This document shows positions 11,918 to 25,449 of a stretch of 64,000 bases of DNA, piece after piece. Location of the stretch: positions 1 to 64,000 of the forward strand of contig JASANC010004101.1 of the NCBI GenBank assembly GCA_030248135.1. Direction: 5' to 3'. Both the position numbers and the translations under genes were made by a program. The notes below the pieces were generated by a model, which worked only from the letters and a program-made list of their open reading frames with translations, was not told where the DNA came from and did no database searches. This DNA is from Theristus sp. LFF4_11 (taxonomy: Eukaryota; Nematoda; Chromadorea; Monhysterida; Xyalidae). Position 1 is the first letter of the stretch, and the number at the start of each line of letters is the position of its first letter.

Positions 11918-13671
11918 ATGGCGCAGCAGAAACCAGCGTTCTTCAGCGCGTTTTCAACGCCAGAGCTCACCGAAGTTTTTGACTTGTGTGAATTTAGTCT
12001 TCAAACAAAATTCCGACTGAGTCAGGTTGGTGCAGATGGACCTGCTGGAAACTGATATGGTTTTCTCTTTTCACAACAAGATTGGTTTAGAAACAATCGC
12101 TTCAGTCTCAACTCTGCTGGTGTCTTTGCGATGGTGCGATCTGGTTTGCAGGTTTGCCCGGAGTTTCACCGAGCGATTCGCCAGTCGCCGCACTGGTCGA
12201 GCATCCACAAGATCGACATCGACGCGACCGCCATGGACGTCGGCAGCCGCATCGTCGAGCAGAACTTCACGGTCACAATCCACACGGTCGACGATTGCCG
12301 CTTTCTCATGTGGATTCTCCGGTCGGTCGGCCAATTGCAAGAGTTGAACTTGCATTTCGGCCACTCAGCCGGCAAAAGCACCGCAACACAACCCGCAAGC
12401 ACCGTCCAATCGCACGTGTTCCTGTGCGCCGTGAAGAGTTTCACGTCGACTGCGTCCACCGGCGGTGTACCACCGCGACGCACGGCCGTGGTGCACCACC
12501 AGAAGCTGCAGGACTTGCGGCCGCCCGCGAAGGCGCACTCGCTGAGCGCCGAGTTTGACTTGGCTGACGAGCAGCTGCTGACGCACGCGAGCACGTTGTT
12601 CTCGAATGCGACCGCCGTTTCGACGGACACCAGGGTTCAGTTGGAGTTTCAGGTGTGGTGTGCCTGTTGGCGACGGATTAAGAAACATTTCAGCAGGCAA
12701 GACGCCAAGTGTGCAACCTTTTGCCAACATCCACCGCAACCACCGCTCTTTCCAGGGGACACGCCGAGCACCGAACCACGTTGCGCTGCTGGCGCGTCTC
12801 GTTCAGACGGCCGTCACCAAGGCGCAACTCTGCCAGCTGAGTGTGCATGAGGTGCTGCTGGATGCGGCGACCATCGACAGACTCGGAAATGCGCTCGCAA
12901 ATCGTGCCTGCGCTGCTCTGTCGCTGGCGACGATTGAGAGCGAGCAAGCGCTTCGAGCCCTGATAAAGTGCCTGAACCGTTTACGAAACACACCGTCAAA
13001 TAATCCGCTCAAGAAGCTGCACCTCTTGTTGAAACCGAAAAACGTCGACGCCTCGATTGTGCTCTCGGAACTATCGCAAAAGCTCAAAGAGACAATTGTG
13101 GAACTGTTGATCGAAGCGCCAAGCGTTCGGTTCACTGCTGATCAGTGGACCAATTTGACGTCAGAAGTATGGTTTTGGGTTTTTGTTCATTTGTTCAAGT
13201 TTTTCAAGAATCACCACACGCAAACAATCCTTTTTCGATCAAAACGTACGATCTGTGCAAGTTAGCGCTTCACACACATCTGCTACTGAGGAACGTCAAA
13301 AAAGCAATGGAGTGTTTTTTGTTGAACGTTGTCTTTGGGTTTTTCAGATGCCCTGCTTAAGCGACGTGCAACTGGTGAGCGCTGGTCAAGTGGATCGTTC
13401 ATGGAAGCCTCTAACGGAGGCGCAGTTCAGCCGGGTGGTTGACCACTGGTTGCAGCACTTTCAAACGACGCTAAACGAGAATGAACACGCGAAAATTGGC
13501 AACTTTTTTGTTCAACTGCAAACATCTCTTGAACAGCTTGCGCAGGAACGCTGGGGATCGTCTGTGCTCGAGAATGATGGCAATTTTGTCGTTGAAATTA
13601 ATGTTGATCCGTTGAAGAAAGCGAACTCCATGAAACTTAGCGTGGTTGTGGCCGCCGTGAAACGTTTATAG
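11918..13671 (+). CDS. F-box-like protein, 447 aa, four exons
   Basis: Exons 11918-12025, 12152-12652, 12756-13166 and 13348-13671 join in phase 0 throughout and give 447 codons plus a TAG stop. The first 60 residues resemble an F-box: LTEVFDLCEFSLQTKFRLSQ, then VCPEFHRAIRQSPHW, with the usual Leu/Val spacing and terminal Trp. F-box proteins are substrate adaptors of SCF ubiquitin ligases. The remaining protein is Leu-rich and mostly helical by composition. I see no recognisable WD40, FTH or FBA motif, so the substrate module is unknown. Alternative splice choices were rejected because the first available acceptor in intron 2 breaks the frame, whereas the strong CTCTTTCCAG at 12746-12755 restores it. 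The gene converges on the EF-hand gene 265 bp away. Assignment as an F-box protein is inference from the N-terminal pattern only. Confidence 0.7.
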
Positions 13672-13732
13672 CTGGTGTTGTTGTTGCTCAGATCTACCTA
13701 CGCGTTTGTGCAGGTGTGCTTTCACTGGGTGT

Positions 13733-13794
13733 TTTATTGAGATTAGAACGTTTACGTTAGGTGACTCGTGACTGAATAATTCGTATCGAATAAA
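13733..13794. terminator. Crossing poly(A) signals of two convergent genes
   Basis: AATAAA at 13789-13794 on the plus strand lies 118 bp after the F-box-like stop codon. TTTATT at 13733-13738 is an AATAAA on the minus strand, about 200 bp after the EF-hand stop. Each signal lies beyond the other, so the two 3' UTRs are predicted to overlap by at least about 55 bp. Confidence 0.6.
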
Positions 13795-13935
13795 ACGAAA
13801 GAGGTGAATGACACACATGAGTAGCATGGAAGGTTGCGACAACAGAACACACAGATCGATCAGAAATATTCAGACGCGGAAGCTAAAACCGTCTTGTAAA
13901 GCTTCAAAAATCCTTGTATCGTGCAACACAAGCCT

Positions 13936-15268
13936 TCATGTCCGCTTCATCGGTGCAGCTGCAGTGAGCATTTGAGCAAATTCTGAAAAAGAAAACCTTC
14001 TATACGGTGAATCGTTCTACAAAAAGAACCTACTGAAAAAATATCAACTCCCATTGGCCAGGTACGTGTACGTATATGCGGCATTGTGAACGTACAAAAT
14101 ATGTATTGCGAAATAATATACCGTATCTCAAAACTGAAATATCAAATATTTTACATTGACATTACACGAATTTTGAACATAATATTGATTACCTTCGAAC
14201 TCAATCATGCCATCACCATCCTTGTCTGCGTCCTTCAGGATCTCATTCAACTCAGTCTCAGTCAGATCTTCGCCCATGTTCAGCATAACGTGCTTCAACT
14301 CGTGCAACTCGATCACTCCATTGCCGTCTTTGTCGAACACCTTCATTTGCGATGGTAGTTTTATTGGCGCTTTTATAAGACGTTTCTCCAAAAAGGGGTA
14401 CATTTCCCTTGAAACCGAGCACGTCTTAAACATTCATGTGCGATTCTTGTGATCTTATTATTAATTTTACCGTAACATTTTTATAATTTGCGGAAAGCAG
14501 CGGTATTTTGCTCACGCGAAATGCTTCCTGTATGGTTTCGTGCGCGTCTGTTGCTTTCATTTTTGTCGTCATCAACACAACGAACTCCGGAAAGTCGATC
14601 ACGCCATTACCTGAGCGAATCAATCTGTGCACTCAAAATTAAAAACGTGTTCCGCCCGCATAAGCGCGGTTCGACATTAGCAACGCCGGTTCATGCGATT
14701 TTAAATTTGATAGTTTGAGTTTTTACGCTGTAAAACCAATTTGCCTACTAAAACCAACTTCATGTTCTGGCAAATTTTCACCTCTGACCTCTTCAACAAC
14801 AAACAATTCGAGACTCACTGTCCACGTCAACCTCGTTGATCAACTGATGCAACTCGGCCTCGGTTGGATTTTGTCCGAGCGATCGCAGGATTGTGCCCAG
14901 TTCACTTGTCGACAGAAACCCGCTGTGATCGGTGTCAAAGAACTTGAACGCATCACGAAGCTCTGTGCGTGTATTCAAAGTTTCAGCTTGTAAACTCCTA
15001 GTCTGATGACATATGCCCCTTGTAGTGTTGCACCGTGATAGGACACAACACACACGCACACGCACATACCATGGTGCGCGTGTCACCGTAAGAAAGATCG
15101 TTTGCGTGCTGTTTGTTACTGTGGTGCACTGTGTCTTCATACAAGTAGTGGTTGTCATAAAAATGGCATGTTTTGTTGTTTTATGCAGTCCATTTTATGT
15201 TGCAATTGTTCACCTGCAATGTAAACGTCGGTGATCTCATACTCGTCGCCACACTCCGCCATCAGCAT
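13936..15268 (-). CDS. Calmodulin/troponin-C-like protein with four EF-hands, 162 aa
   Basis: Minus-strand exons in order: 15214-15268, 14819-14962, 14516-14610, 14193-14340, 13936-13982. Phases match and give 162 aa. Four canonical 12-residue Ca2+ loops are visible: [36 protein letters not shown] and [12 protein letters not shown]. Acidic ligands are at loop positions 1, 3 and 12, and Gly is at position 6, so all four sites should bind Ca2+. The length and the paired-hand layout with a central linker resemble calmodulin and troponin C. An extra N-terminal stretch ([18 protein letters not shown]) and the C-terminal AAAPMKRT differ from calmodulin itself. It is therefore best called a calmodulin-like protein. 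The start ATG lies 15 bp after a TTTCAG acceptor with no upstream coding exon recognised, suggesting trans-splicing. Confidence 0.92.
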
Positions 15269-15283
15269 TGCGCGTTCTTCGTC

Positions 15284-15291
15284 CTGAAATT
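15284..15291 (-). promoter_or_regulatory. Probable spliced-leader trans-splice acceptor of the EF-hand gene
   Basis: On the minus strand AAATTTCAG ends at 15284, followed by a 15-base leader and the ATG at 15268. AAATTTCAG is close to the worm 3' splice consensus. No good upstream coding exon with matching phase was found. SL trans-splicing is well established in nematodes; its use here is inference. Confidence 0.4.
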
Positions 15292-15558
15292 TGTTGGGCG
15301 TCTGAACAGTCAGTGAACCAATCGCACGAACTTATACCATAACTACAAACCTGTGTTTCTTTTCATAATTAAGATCTGTAGTTGTAAAGAAAAACTTTGA
15401 CCGCTTTGCGACAATTAAAAAGAATAAAATCATTTTTATGTATGATCAATTTTTGAGCTCTGCGACTCGATGCCTTTGCAGGAGTAGAAAGGAAACTAAT
15501 TTCAAGCTTTATGTGGCAATTCAACATCACCATTTACCATTTTTGAATCACTTTTCGG

Positions 15559-17600
15559 ATGATAACTCGACTCGGATCACTTTATGACAACGTGCAAGCA
15601 CTGTTTCTTGCGGTTTCGCCTGGTAAGTGTATACCGCGGGCCCCCAGGCTCGTCAGTACGACAAGGCCATTTATACCATTTTTGAATTCCCGCGTCATGG
15701 ATGAAGTAGCTGTCTCTGTGCGTGCATTGAGTCTCGGTACCAAAATAAAAGATAATAGACCCCAGGCTTACCGCAGTAGTCATATTGTTCTGATGATGGT
15801 GAACAAATCACTCAATATCAGGTGGAACCAAAAAGTTGAAAAGTTTCAGCTGAAAATGAGAACACATGAATCCTCAGCAGCACGCGCTCCTGCTACAGCT
15901 TACAAATGTACATCCTGCGATGTGTCGAGTTCGGCAAGTGTATTTTCCAAAATAAACACAATATCGGCTCGGTTTAACTTGTTTTTTTTCACATAATATC
16001 ATATTCCAAATTTCTGGAACAAAAAAACGGCGACATCAATTCGTTTGCGGTCGTCGCAGAAAATTGGTTAGCGTTCGACGGGGCTTCTGGGAATGTAAAT
16101 ACCGTATTACCTCTATTAAACCCCCCCCAAAATTAAACCCCCCCCCCCAAAAATAAACCCCCACCCCCTCGACAAGTTTCCAAATAATCCCCCCCCAAAA
16201 ATAAACCCCCATGGGGGTTTATTAGAAACCTGTTTGAAACACATACCTAGCGAATTCAGTGGCTGAATGCAGTGACATTGGTGAAATTGTGCTACCAAAA
16301 GCCCCAAAGGGATGAGTTGGCGGTAATTTCATTACAAAAGGCTGTTACCAAAGGAAATCTCTGTGAAAATTAGAAGTTTCTGCGACTTCCTTCCTGCCAT
16401 GGAAGGTATTTTTGCCATTTTGCCCACCCCTAAAAATGGTTTCCAAATAAACCCCCCCCCCAAAAATAATCCCCCCCCCAAAAATAAACCCCCACCCCCA
16501 GAAGTCGCTGAAGAAATAAACCCCCATGGGGGTTTAATAGAGGTAATACGGTAAAATGAAGATGCGCGGCGCACTTGTTCATTGCACTCAATACATCCAA
16601 AGCGACATTCTGTTCAGATGGAAGCCAAACAGACCAGGAGAATCGCAAAGAATTGTCGACGGCGATTTGGCTTTTCATTTGAAACCTTCGAGAAAGCAGT
16701 TTGAACTGTTTAAAATTGCTCATGTGTGCGTGTGCAGAGAGAGCAAAGTCAATCAATTATGCTTATGAGTTTGACTTTGATCACAATTAGACTCGATGTT
16801 TGCAATTGATTGCTGTGCAACAATACCCGGATAACACATTTGACTCAACATGTGCGAGCAAGACGTGAAAGTGGATTTAGTTGCGCATATATAGTTTTTA
16901 TTTGCTCGTGAACACCGGCGAAACGCCGAAAAAATGACACGCCGGTTCTGGCTGCTGTCTTGAGACAGATAGTGTACAGCGAGAGAAGACAGAGTTCTTC
17001 TGACATTCGTCAGATTATGTGTACATTTCACAAGACGCAGCGCAACAAACAAAATCGTGGCGCTCGCTCGTCAGTAAATTGCGCGAAATGCACTTCATAC
17101 AAACTTGGCGCGTCCGATATAGAAGTAATCAAATTATTTGCGATGAGAAAAGCTTTTTTCGGCTTGTTCCCTCCCGGTACATGCTCTTCTGGTGTGTGTG
17201 CGCGAAGTAGCTCTCGAATAAAAACAACATTGCTTCTCGTATCGTCTTAATGTCTCCCTCTCTGCGCGACGTTTGTCTCTGAAAGCCTGCTGGAATGGTC
17301 CTTGGAGACGCGAACACGTTTCCGAATTTGCTGTGTCATTTTGTGAGACTTCGTGTCCGTTCACTCTGCGAATTTCGTTTCGTGTTCGTCCAGAACTCGT
17401 CACTAACGTCGCCCATCACTCAGAATTACTTTTATTTTATACAGTATATCTACGCACTTGAAGATTGCATCCAGTTTTACAAAGATAGACATTACGAAGA
17501 GATTGTTTGAGCTAACAAACTTTTTTGGCAGAAAACGCCGTATATGATGAAATTGATGTCGTTAATGAACTTGTTAAACAAATTGAATCGCGCAATTTGG
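15559..17600 (+). other. Unresolved coding-like fragments, possible plus-strand gene
   Basis: Several short plus-strand stretches look protein-like and are bounded by splice signals. 15559-15621 starts with ATG, reads MITRLGSLYDNVQALFLAVS and ends at GTAAGT. About 16063-16095 follows GTCGTCGCAG. About 16620-16725 reads DGDLAFHLKPSRKQFELFKI. About 17435-17507 reads YALEDCIQFYKDRHYEEI. 17532-17596 reads NAVYDEIDVVNELVKQIESR and ends at GTGAGC. I could not connect them with consistent phases, and I recognise no family. A terminal-inverted-repeat element sits in the middle. It may be a real multi-exon gene, a decayed gene, or chance. Confidence 0.2.
16100..16553. mobile_element. 454-bp MITE-like element with 26-bp terminal inverted repeats and C-tracts
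   Basis: The left end reads TACCGTATTACCTCTATTAA followed by ACCCCC. The right end is its exact reverse complement, so the termini form about 26 bp of perfect inverted repeat. Inside each arm come repeated blocks of C7-C11 separated by AAAAATAA, and a palindrome CCCCCATGGGGG occurs in each half. No transposase is encoded, so this is a non-autonomous DNA-transposon-like element. No clear target-site duplication is visible. The superfamily is not identifiable from the ends. Confidence 0.75.
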
Positions 17601-17814
17601 TGAGCTTAAAACACTTTTAACTTACACTTTAGCTTAAATTGTGTTACACCGCGCTGAAAAGATCTCAACATAAATTCACCGTTAAAGGACAGAATATTGA
17701 AAATAAAATTACAATGTTAAAGACTGTTGTTTAGTGACATGTTTCAATAAAAACATTAAGACAGTTAGCATTTTCAATTAATTAGTCGAACGAAGCAGCC
17801 AGCATTCGCTTGCA

Positions 17815-19770
<1,956 letters not shown>

Positions 19771-20725
19771 TGTCACGTTTCAGTATATTTATGCTTCGAC
19801 AACTGAGATGCGCACTGAAAGCTTAGAACAAGGAAACGTGTGGAACCAAGCATTTGTAAGCAAATCATATGTGGAAGATGTAGAGCTATGGTAATGCACA
19901 TGCAACACACTTCTGTATGTACACTGTATCGATACTTATTTTCTATTGAAACAATCTGGCATCTCTTTGCTCTGTCGAAATGGTTTCTGTTTCTGAAACT
20001 TTGCAAAACTGCCGAATCAACGAACAATCACGCAAACACGCCCGTCATATCCGCCGATGTGACAGACAGCCATGCGTGTGCAGTGCATCCAATCCAAGTG
20101 ACCGACTTTGCGCAACAAGTCAACGTCAACCACAATGCACAAGACACACATACCGCAGAGGTTTACGACTTATTGCAGCGATATGTGCATGTATCTGATA
20201 GACACAAAACATATTAGGCATCAGAATTCCAAGCCCGCGCATTGATAAACAAATAACATGCAGTCTACATGTTACATGAATGCAAAACTTTGCAGTCTGC
20301 ATGTGTTGAGGTGAACACGTTCATTGATAATCGCGGATACATATCAGGCATATATGGTGACATACAATGTACAATCGTTACGTTAAGTGGCAGCAGTACA
20401 CACCCGATCTCAGTTTTCAAAACGGCACAGGTAAACAATAATAGTCAGCAAACGCAAGTGCATCCACCCAACACTCAGGTTTGGCGTGTGCGTGTTCTTG
20501 ACCCAAAATCATTTCACAGACGTACACTCTGGTATGTAATGTGTACACAACGACGTTCGAGTTCTGCACATTCACACATGGTCTGTCCTTGTTACTTGAA
20601 CATATCTGTTAAAAACAAATGTTTTTGTCAAAGAAATGACAAAATCTATGTGAAAACGGCCAGTGGGAAAAACGGCAAAAACGTTTCTTTCTCTGAATAA
20701 ATGTGGTTTCAATTCTGACAAAAAA
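19771..20725. other. Intergenic, collagen promoter side
   Basis: No gene is supported. The sequence upstream of the collagen start has GCTTTCAG about 55 bp before the ATG, a possible trans-splice acceptor. Two modest plus-strand ORFs (19840-20217 and 20269-20700) have no family signature and no splice structure. Confidence 0.5.
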
Positions 20726-22512
20726 ATCATGCGGATGCGCGAGCGAGCGTAGCGAGCGGAGAGCGCATCACGCATAATATGAGCCGTTATCCCCTCGCGC
20801 GCTTTTTTCAAATTTGCTCGCTGCGTCCTGCGAGCATAGTATAAGCCACAAACTTGGTTCCGTGCACACGAAACGAACACCCAAAGTTGTGCTTGGAGCC
20901 GCGAAAAAATTTTTATCCGACTACTTTTCATACGCTGTAGACACGAAAAACCTATTCTGAAAACAGTGTTACTTCTTTCCCTTTGTCCTTTTTTTTTCAG
21001 GTATGTAATCAACATGTGTTCGCCCTTTCAATTTTTGCCTGCGACACTTTCACAGTCGAACAAAAATGTTCCCTGGGGTAATTCCACCCGGAGATTTTGA
21101 AAATTGGGTTAATTTTTTACCCCGACCCTGTTTTTGGGTAAAAATTGGGCATTTTTAATTGTTCGGAGGGTTTTCACCTGGTTTTAAGTGTTCGCCCTTT
21201 CAATTTTTAGCTGGGACACTTTCACAGTTGAACAAAAATGTTTCCTAGGGTAATTTCATCCGTATTTTTTGAAAATTTAGTTAATTTTTTTGCCCGGGCA
21301 CTTTTTTGAGTCAAAATTGTGCATTCTTTGAAAGTTCGTAGCATTTTGACTGGGTATCAGTTTTTCACTCTTACAAATTTTGTCTGAGCTGCGAAAAATA
21401 GTAGGAAAAAGGTCTAGTCCGTAGTAATTCAATGCGCTGATCACGGATTTTGGGTTAGTTTTCTTACGTGAGCAACTCTAGATGCTGAATCGTGACGATT
21501 TCGGGCGAATCGGCCGTCGAAATTGGCGAAATCGGTCCAGAAACGAAAAACAAGAAAAGATTGTTTTCCAGGGTAATTCAATGCGCTGATCACGGATTTT
21601 GGGTTAGTTTTCTTACGTGAGCAACTCTAGATACCGAATCGTGACGATTTCGGGCGAATCGGCCGTGGAAGTTGGCGAAATCGGTCCAGAAACGAAAAAC
21701 AAGAAAAGGGTGTTTTCCAGGGTAATTCAATGCGCTGATCACGGATTTTGGGTTAGTTTTCTTATGTGAGCAACTCTAGATACCGAATCGTGACGATTTC
21801 GGGCGAATCGGCCGTCGAAATTGGCGAAATCGGTCCAGAAACGAAAAACAAGAAAACGGTGTTTTCCAGAGTAATTCAATGCGCTGATCACGAATTTCGG
21901 GTTAGTTTTCTTACGTGAGCAACTCTAGATGCTGAATCGTGACGATTTCGGGCGAATCGGCCGTGGAAGTTGGCGAAATCGGTCCAGAAACGAAAAACAA
22001 GAAAAGGGTGTTTTCCAGGGTAATTCAATGCGCTGATCACGAATTTTGGGTTAGTTTTTTATGCAAGCAACTCTGGATGCTGAATCGTGACGATGTCGGG
22101 CGAATCGGCCGTGGAAATCGGCGAAATCGGTCCAGAAACGAAAAACAAGAAAAAAATGTTTTCCAGGGTAATTCAATGCGCTGATCACCGATATTGGGTT
22201 AGTTTTCTTACGTGAGCAACTGTTGATGCTGAATCGTGACGATTTCGGGCGAATCGGCCGTGGAAATTGGCGAAATCGGTCCAGAAACGAAAAACAAGAA
22301 AAAGGTGTTTTCGAGGGTAATTCAATGCGCTGATCACGAATTTTGGGTTAGTTTTTTATATGTGAGCAACTCTAGATACTGAATCGTGACGATTTCGGGC
22401 GAATCGGCAATGGAAACTAGCGAAATCGGTCCAGAAATGAAAAACCAAAAAAACGGTGTTTTCCATGGTAATTCAATGCGCTGATAACAGATTTTGGGTT
22501 AGTTTTCTTATT
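20726..22512. mobile_element. Compound repeat element, copy 1 (truncated): head plus 149-bp array
   Basis: Starts with ATCATGCGGATGCGCGAGCG and a head module of about 700 bp, repeated almost identically at 22513 and 42304. The head is followed by an array of 149-bp units (21424-22512). The array is cut mid-unit at 22512, exactly where copy 2 begins, so the tail module is missing. No coding region of a transposase or reverse transcriptase is visible. The unit may have duplicated by unequal crossing-over or nested insertion. Confidence 0.8.
21424..22512. repeat. Tandem array of 149-bp units, copy 1
   Basis: Units begin with GTAATTCAATGCGCTGATCA at 21424, 21573, 21722, 21871, 22020, 22168, 22317 and 22468. 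Spacing is almost always exactly 149 bp; the last unit is truncated. Each unit contains GTGAGCAACTCTAGAT, GAATCGTGACGATTTCGGGC and CGAAATCGGTCCAGAAACGA. Units differ by a few percent. Confidence 0.95.
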
Positions 22513-25345
22513 ATCATGCGGATGCGCGAGCGAGCGCCAGCGAGCGGACAGCGCATCACGCATAATATGAGCCGTTATCCCCTCGCGCGCTTTTTTCAAA
22601 TTTGCTCGCTGCGTCCAGCGAGCATAGTATAAGCCACAAACTTGGTTCCGTGCACACGAAACGAACACCCAAAGTTGTGCTTGGAGCCGCGAAAAAATTT
22701 TTATTCGACTACTTTTCATACGCTGTAGACACGAAAAACCTATTCTGAAAACAGTGTTACTTCTTTCCCTTTGTCCTTTTTTTTCAGGTATGTAATCAAC
22801 ATGTGTTCGCCCTTTAAATTTTTACCTGCGACACTTTCACAGTCGAACAAAAATGTTCCCTGGGGTAATTCCACCCGGAGATTTTGAAAATTGGGTTAAT
22901 TTTTTACCCCGACCCTGTTTTTGGGTAAAAATTGGGCATTTTTAATTGTTCGGAGGGTTTTCACCTGGTTTTAAGTGTTCGCCCTTTCAATTTTTAGCTG
23001 GGACACTTTCACAGTTGAACAAAAATGTTTCCTAGGGTAATTTCATCCGTATTTTTTGAAAATTTAGTTAATTTTTTTGCCCGGGCACTTTTTTGAGTCA
23101 AAATTGTGCATTCTTTGAAAGTTCGTAGCATTTTGACTGGGTATCAGTTTTTCACTCTTACAAATTTTGTCTGAGCTACGAAAAATAGTAGGAAAAAGGT
23201 CTAGTCCGTAGTAATTCAATGCGCTGATCACGGATTTTGGGTTAGTTTTTTTACGTGAGCAACTCTAGATGCTGAATCGTGACGATTTCGGGCGAATCGG
23301 CCGTCGAAATTGGCGAAATCGGTCCAGAAACGAAAAACAAGAAAAGATTGTTTTCCAGGGTAATTCAATGCGCTGATCACGGATTTTGGGTTAGTTTTCT
23401 TACGTGAGCAACTCTAGATACCGAATCGTGACGATTTCGGGCGAATCGGCCGTGGAAATTGGCGAAATCGGTCCAGAAACGAAAAACAAGAAAACGGTGT
23501 TTTCCAGGGTAATTCAATGCGCTGATCACGGATACTGGGTTAGTTTTCTTACGTGAGCAACTCTATATACCGAATCGTGACGATTTCGGGCGAATCGGCC
23601 GTCGAAATTGGCGAAATCGGTCCAGAAACGAAAAACAAGAAAAGGGTGTTTTCCAGGGTAATTCAATGCGCTGATCACGGATTTTGGGTTAGTTTTCTTA
23701 TGTAAGCAACTCTAGATGCTGAATCGTGACGATTTCGGGCGAATCGGCCGTGGAAATTGGCGAAATCGGTCCAGAAACGAAAAACAAGAAAATATGTTTT
23801 CCATGGTAATTCAATTCGCTGTTCACGGATTTTGGGTTAGTTTTCTTATGTGAGCAACTCTAGATGCTGAATCGTGACGATTTCGGGCGAATCGGCCGTG
23901 GAAATTGGCGAAATCGGTCCAGAAACGAAAAACAAGAAAAGGGTGTTTTCCATGGTAATTCAATGCGCTGATCACGGATTTTGTGTTAGTTTTTTCATGT
24001 GAGCAACTCTAGATACTGAATCGTGACGATTTCGGGCGAATCGGCCGTCGAAATTGGCGAAATTCGAATCCGGATACGAAAAACGAGAAATAACGAATGT
24101 TTTCGGGCGAATGGGTGGAATTCAATGCGGTGATCACGGATTTTGGGTTAGTTTTCTTACGTGAGCAACTCTAGATGCTGAATCGTGACGATTTTGGGCG
24201 AATCGGCCGTAGAAATAGCATAGACGAAATTGGCCTAAAAACGAAAAATGAAAAACCTGAGTTGTCCGGGGTTTAGAAGAATGTGTGACCAACGTATTGT
24301 GATTTTGGTCCGACCTTTGGGGCTTATGTAAAAGTCAGAATATTATCTAAAAATGCGGGAGACGCATATAAAAGGAGGAATATGGCCTTGTGTAAGCAGT
24401 GAAAGACTTGGCTCGACAACGCTTTTCAAGTCTCTGATGTGGTACACACGGATACAAGTACATAAGAGTCATATTTTTGCGCCGTTTATTTTTTATTTCG
24501 GTTGCAAGTGGCAACCCTCGTACATTGTAGACAAATGAAACTTTCACATTTGCTTTTTTTCTAGCATTTAGCGACCTCTAAAACTACTAAAATAACGATC
24601 AGACTTTAGATCGCTGACACTGGTTTGCACAAAGTGTATCGCAGAGGCATTGGGAACGCAAGGTGTCCTTCTGTGGCAAAGGCAATGACTGACCGGTTTA
24701 TCCTGTCACAAGAGTTTGGTAAAAAGGGTGAAAATCAACGGAAGACAACACTTTTTGCACTGGTGCTGCTGTATGCACAGCGGTGCGTACGTTAGCAACA
24801 ACGATAAAGCTACATGCAGCAATGTTTTGCAATCTCTGATGTTTCTGTTTTTTGCACAGAATTTACAGTATAGCCGATTAAACATGGCAGTTTTTTTCAG
24901 GGTGCAAGGAGCGCGCGAATTTTGAATGAAAGAAAAAGAAGTTCAGAAACCAAATTGTATGCCAAATTTGACGCGTTTTTTAAACTAATGGATTATCCGT
25001 ATTATTCTGTTCATTCTTTCTCCCTTGCACACATGATTGGAAATTATGTTGGCATTTTTGAAAAAGACAACAAAGTCAGGGACTAATCCCGCCTTGATGG
25101 ACTGCCTCATTTATTCGGCCATGCTGTACAGAATTTCGCACATGATGTGATTTTAGACTAAACTGAAGAGGACAATTGAAAAATATCTAGATAACTTCAA
25201 AGTTTTTACGCTTTTCAGCAAGCTTTTAAACAACAAACGCGGCGCAAAAATATGACTCTTATGTACTTGTTCGTGTGTACCAAATAAGAGAGTTGAAAAG
25301 CGTTGTGGGGCCGTGTTTTTTCCTTGTTACACAAAGTCCTTTTCC
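22513..25345. mobile_element. Compound repeat element, copy 2: head, 149-bp array, tail
   Basis: The head module (22513-23210) is followed by about seven 149-bp units (23211-24250). A tail of about 1.1 kb is shared with copy 3. The tail starts with AAACGAAAAATGAAAAACCT and includes AATGCGGGAGACGCATATAA at about 24352. A partially degraded inverted copy of that segment lies at about 25248-25330. Short ORFs in the tail (24353-24538, 24716-24925) are also present in copy 3. They are at most about 70 codons long and resemble no known protein. Confidence 0.85.
23211..24250. repeat. Tandem array of 149-bp units, copy 2
   Basis: About seven units with starts near 23211, 23360 and 23509 and continuing to about 24250. 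The last units are diverged (GATACGAAAAACGAG, then a unit whose start reads GGAATTCAATGCGGTGATCA) and grade into the tail module. Confidence 0.93.
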
Positions 25346-25449
25346 TTTTTTTTTTTTCGTTATGAGTATTGTACTCTGACAATGAAAAAATAGTCAGACT
25401 TCGGCCCCGCAGAAAAATAATGTAGATGTATCAGATAGATGCAGATTCA

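Noticed and set aside
12697..12755. Acceptor TTTCAGCAG in intron 2 of the F-box-like gene
   Set aside because: Using it gives a 38-44-bp intron and breaks the reading frame; the downstream CTCTTTCCAG keeps it.
16120..16530. C-rich blocks with AAAAATAA looking like telomeric repeats
   Set aside because: They sit between perfect terminal inverted repeats inside a short element and are not a regular telomere unit.
21424..24250. Regularly spaced repeats resembling a CRISPR array
   Set aside because: The whole 149-bp unit repeats with no unique spacers, and the context is eukaryotic; it is a satellite.
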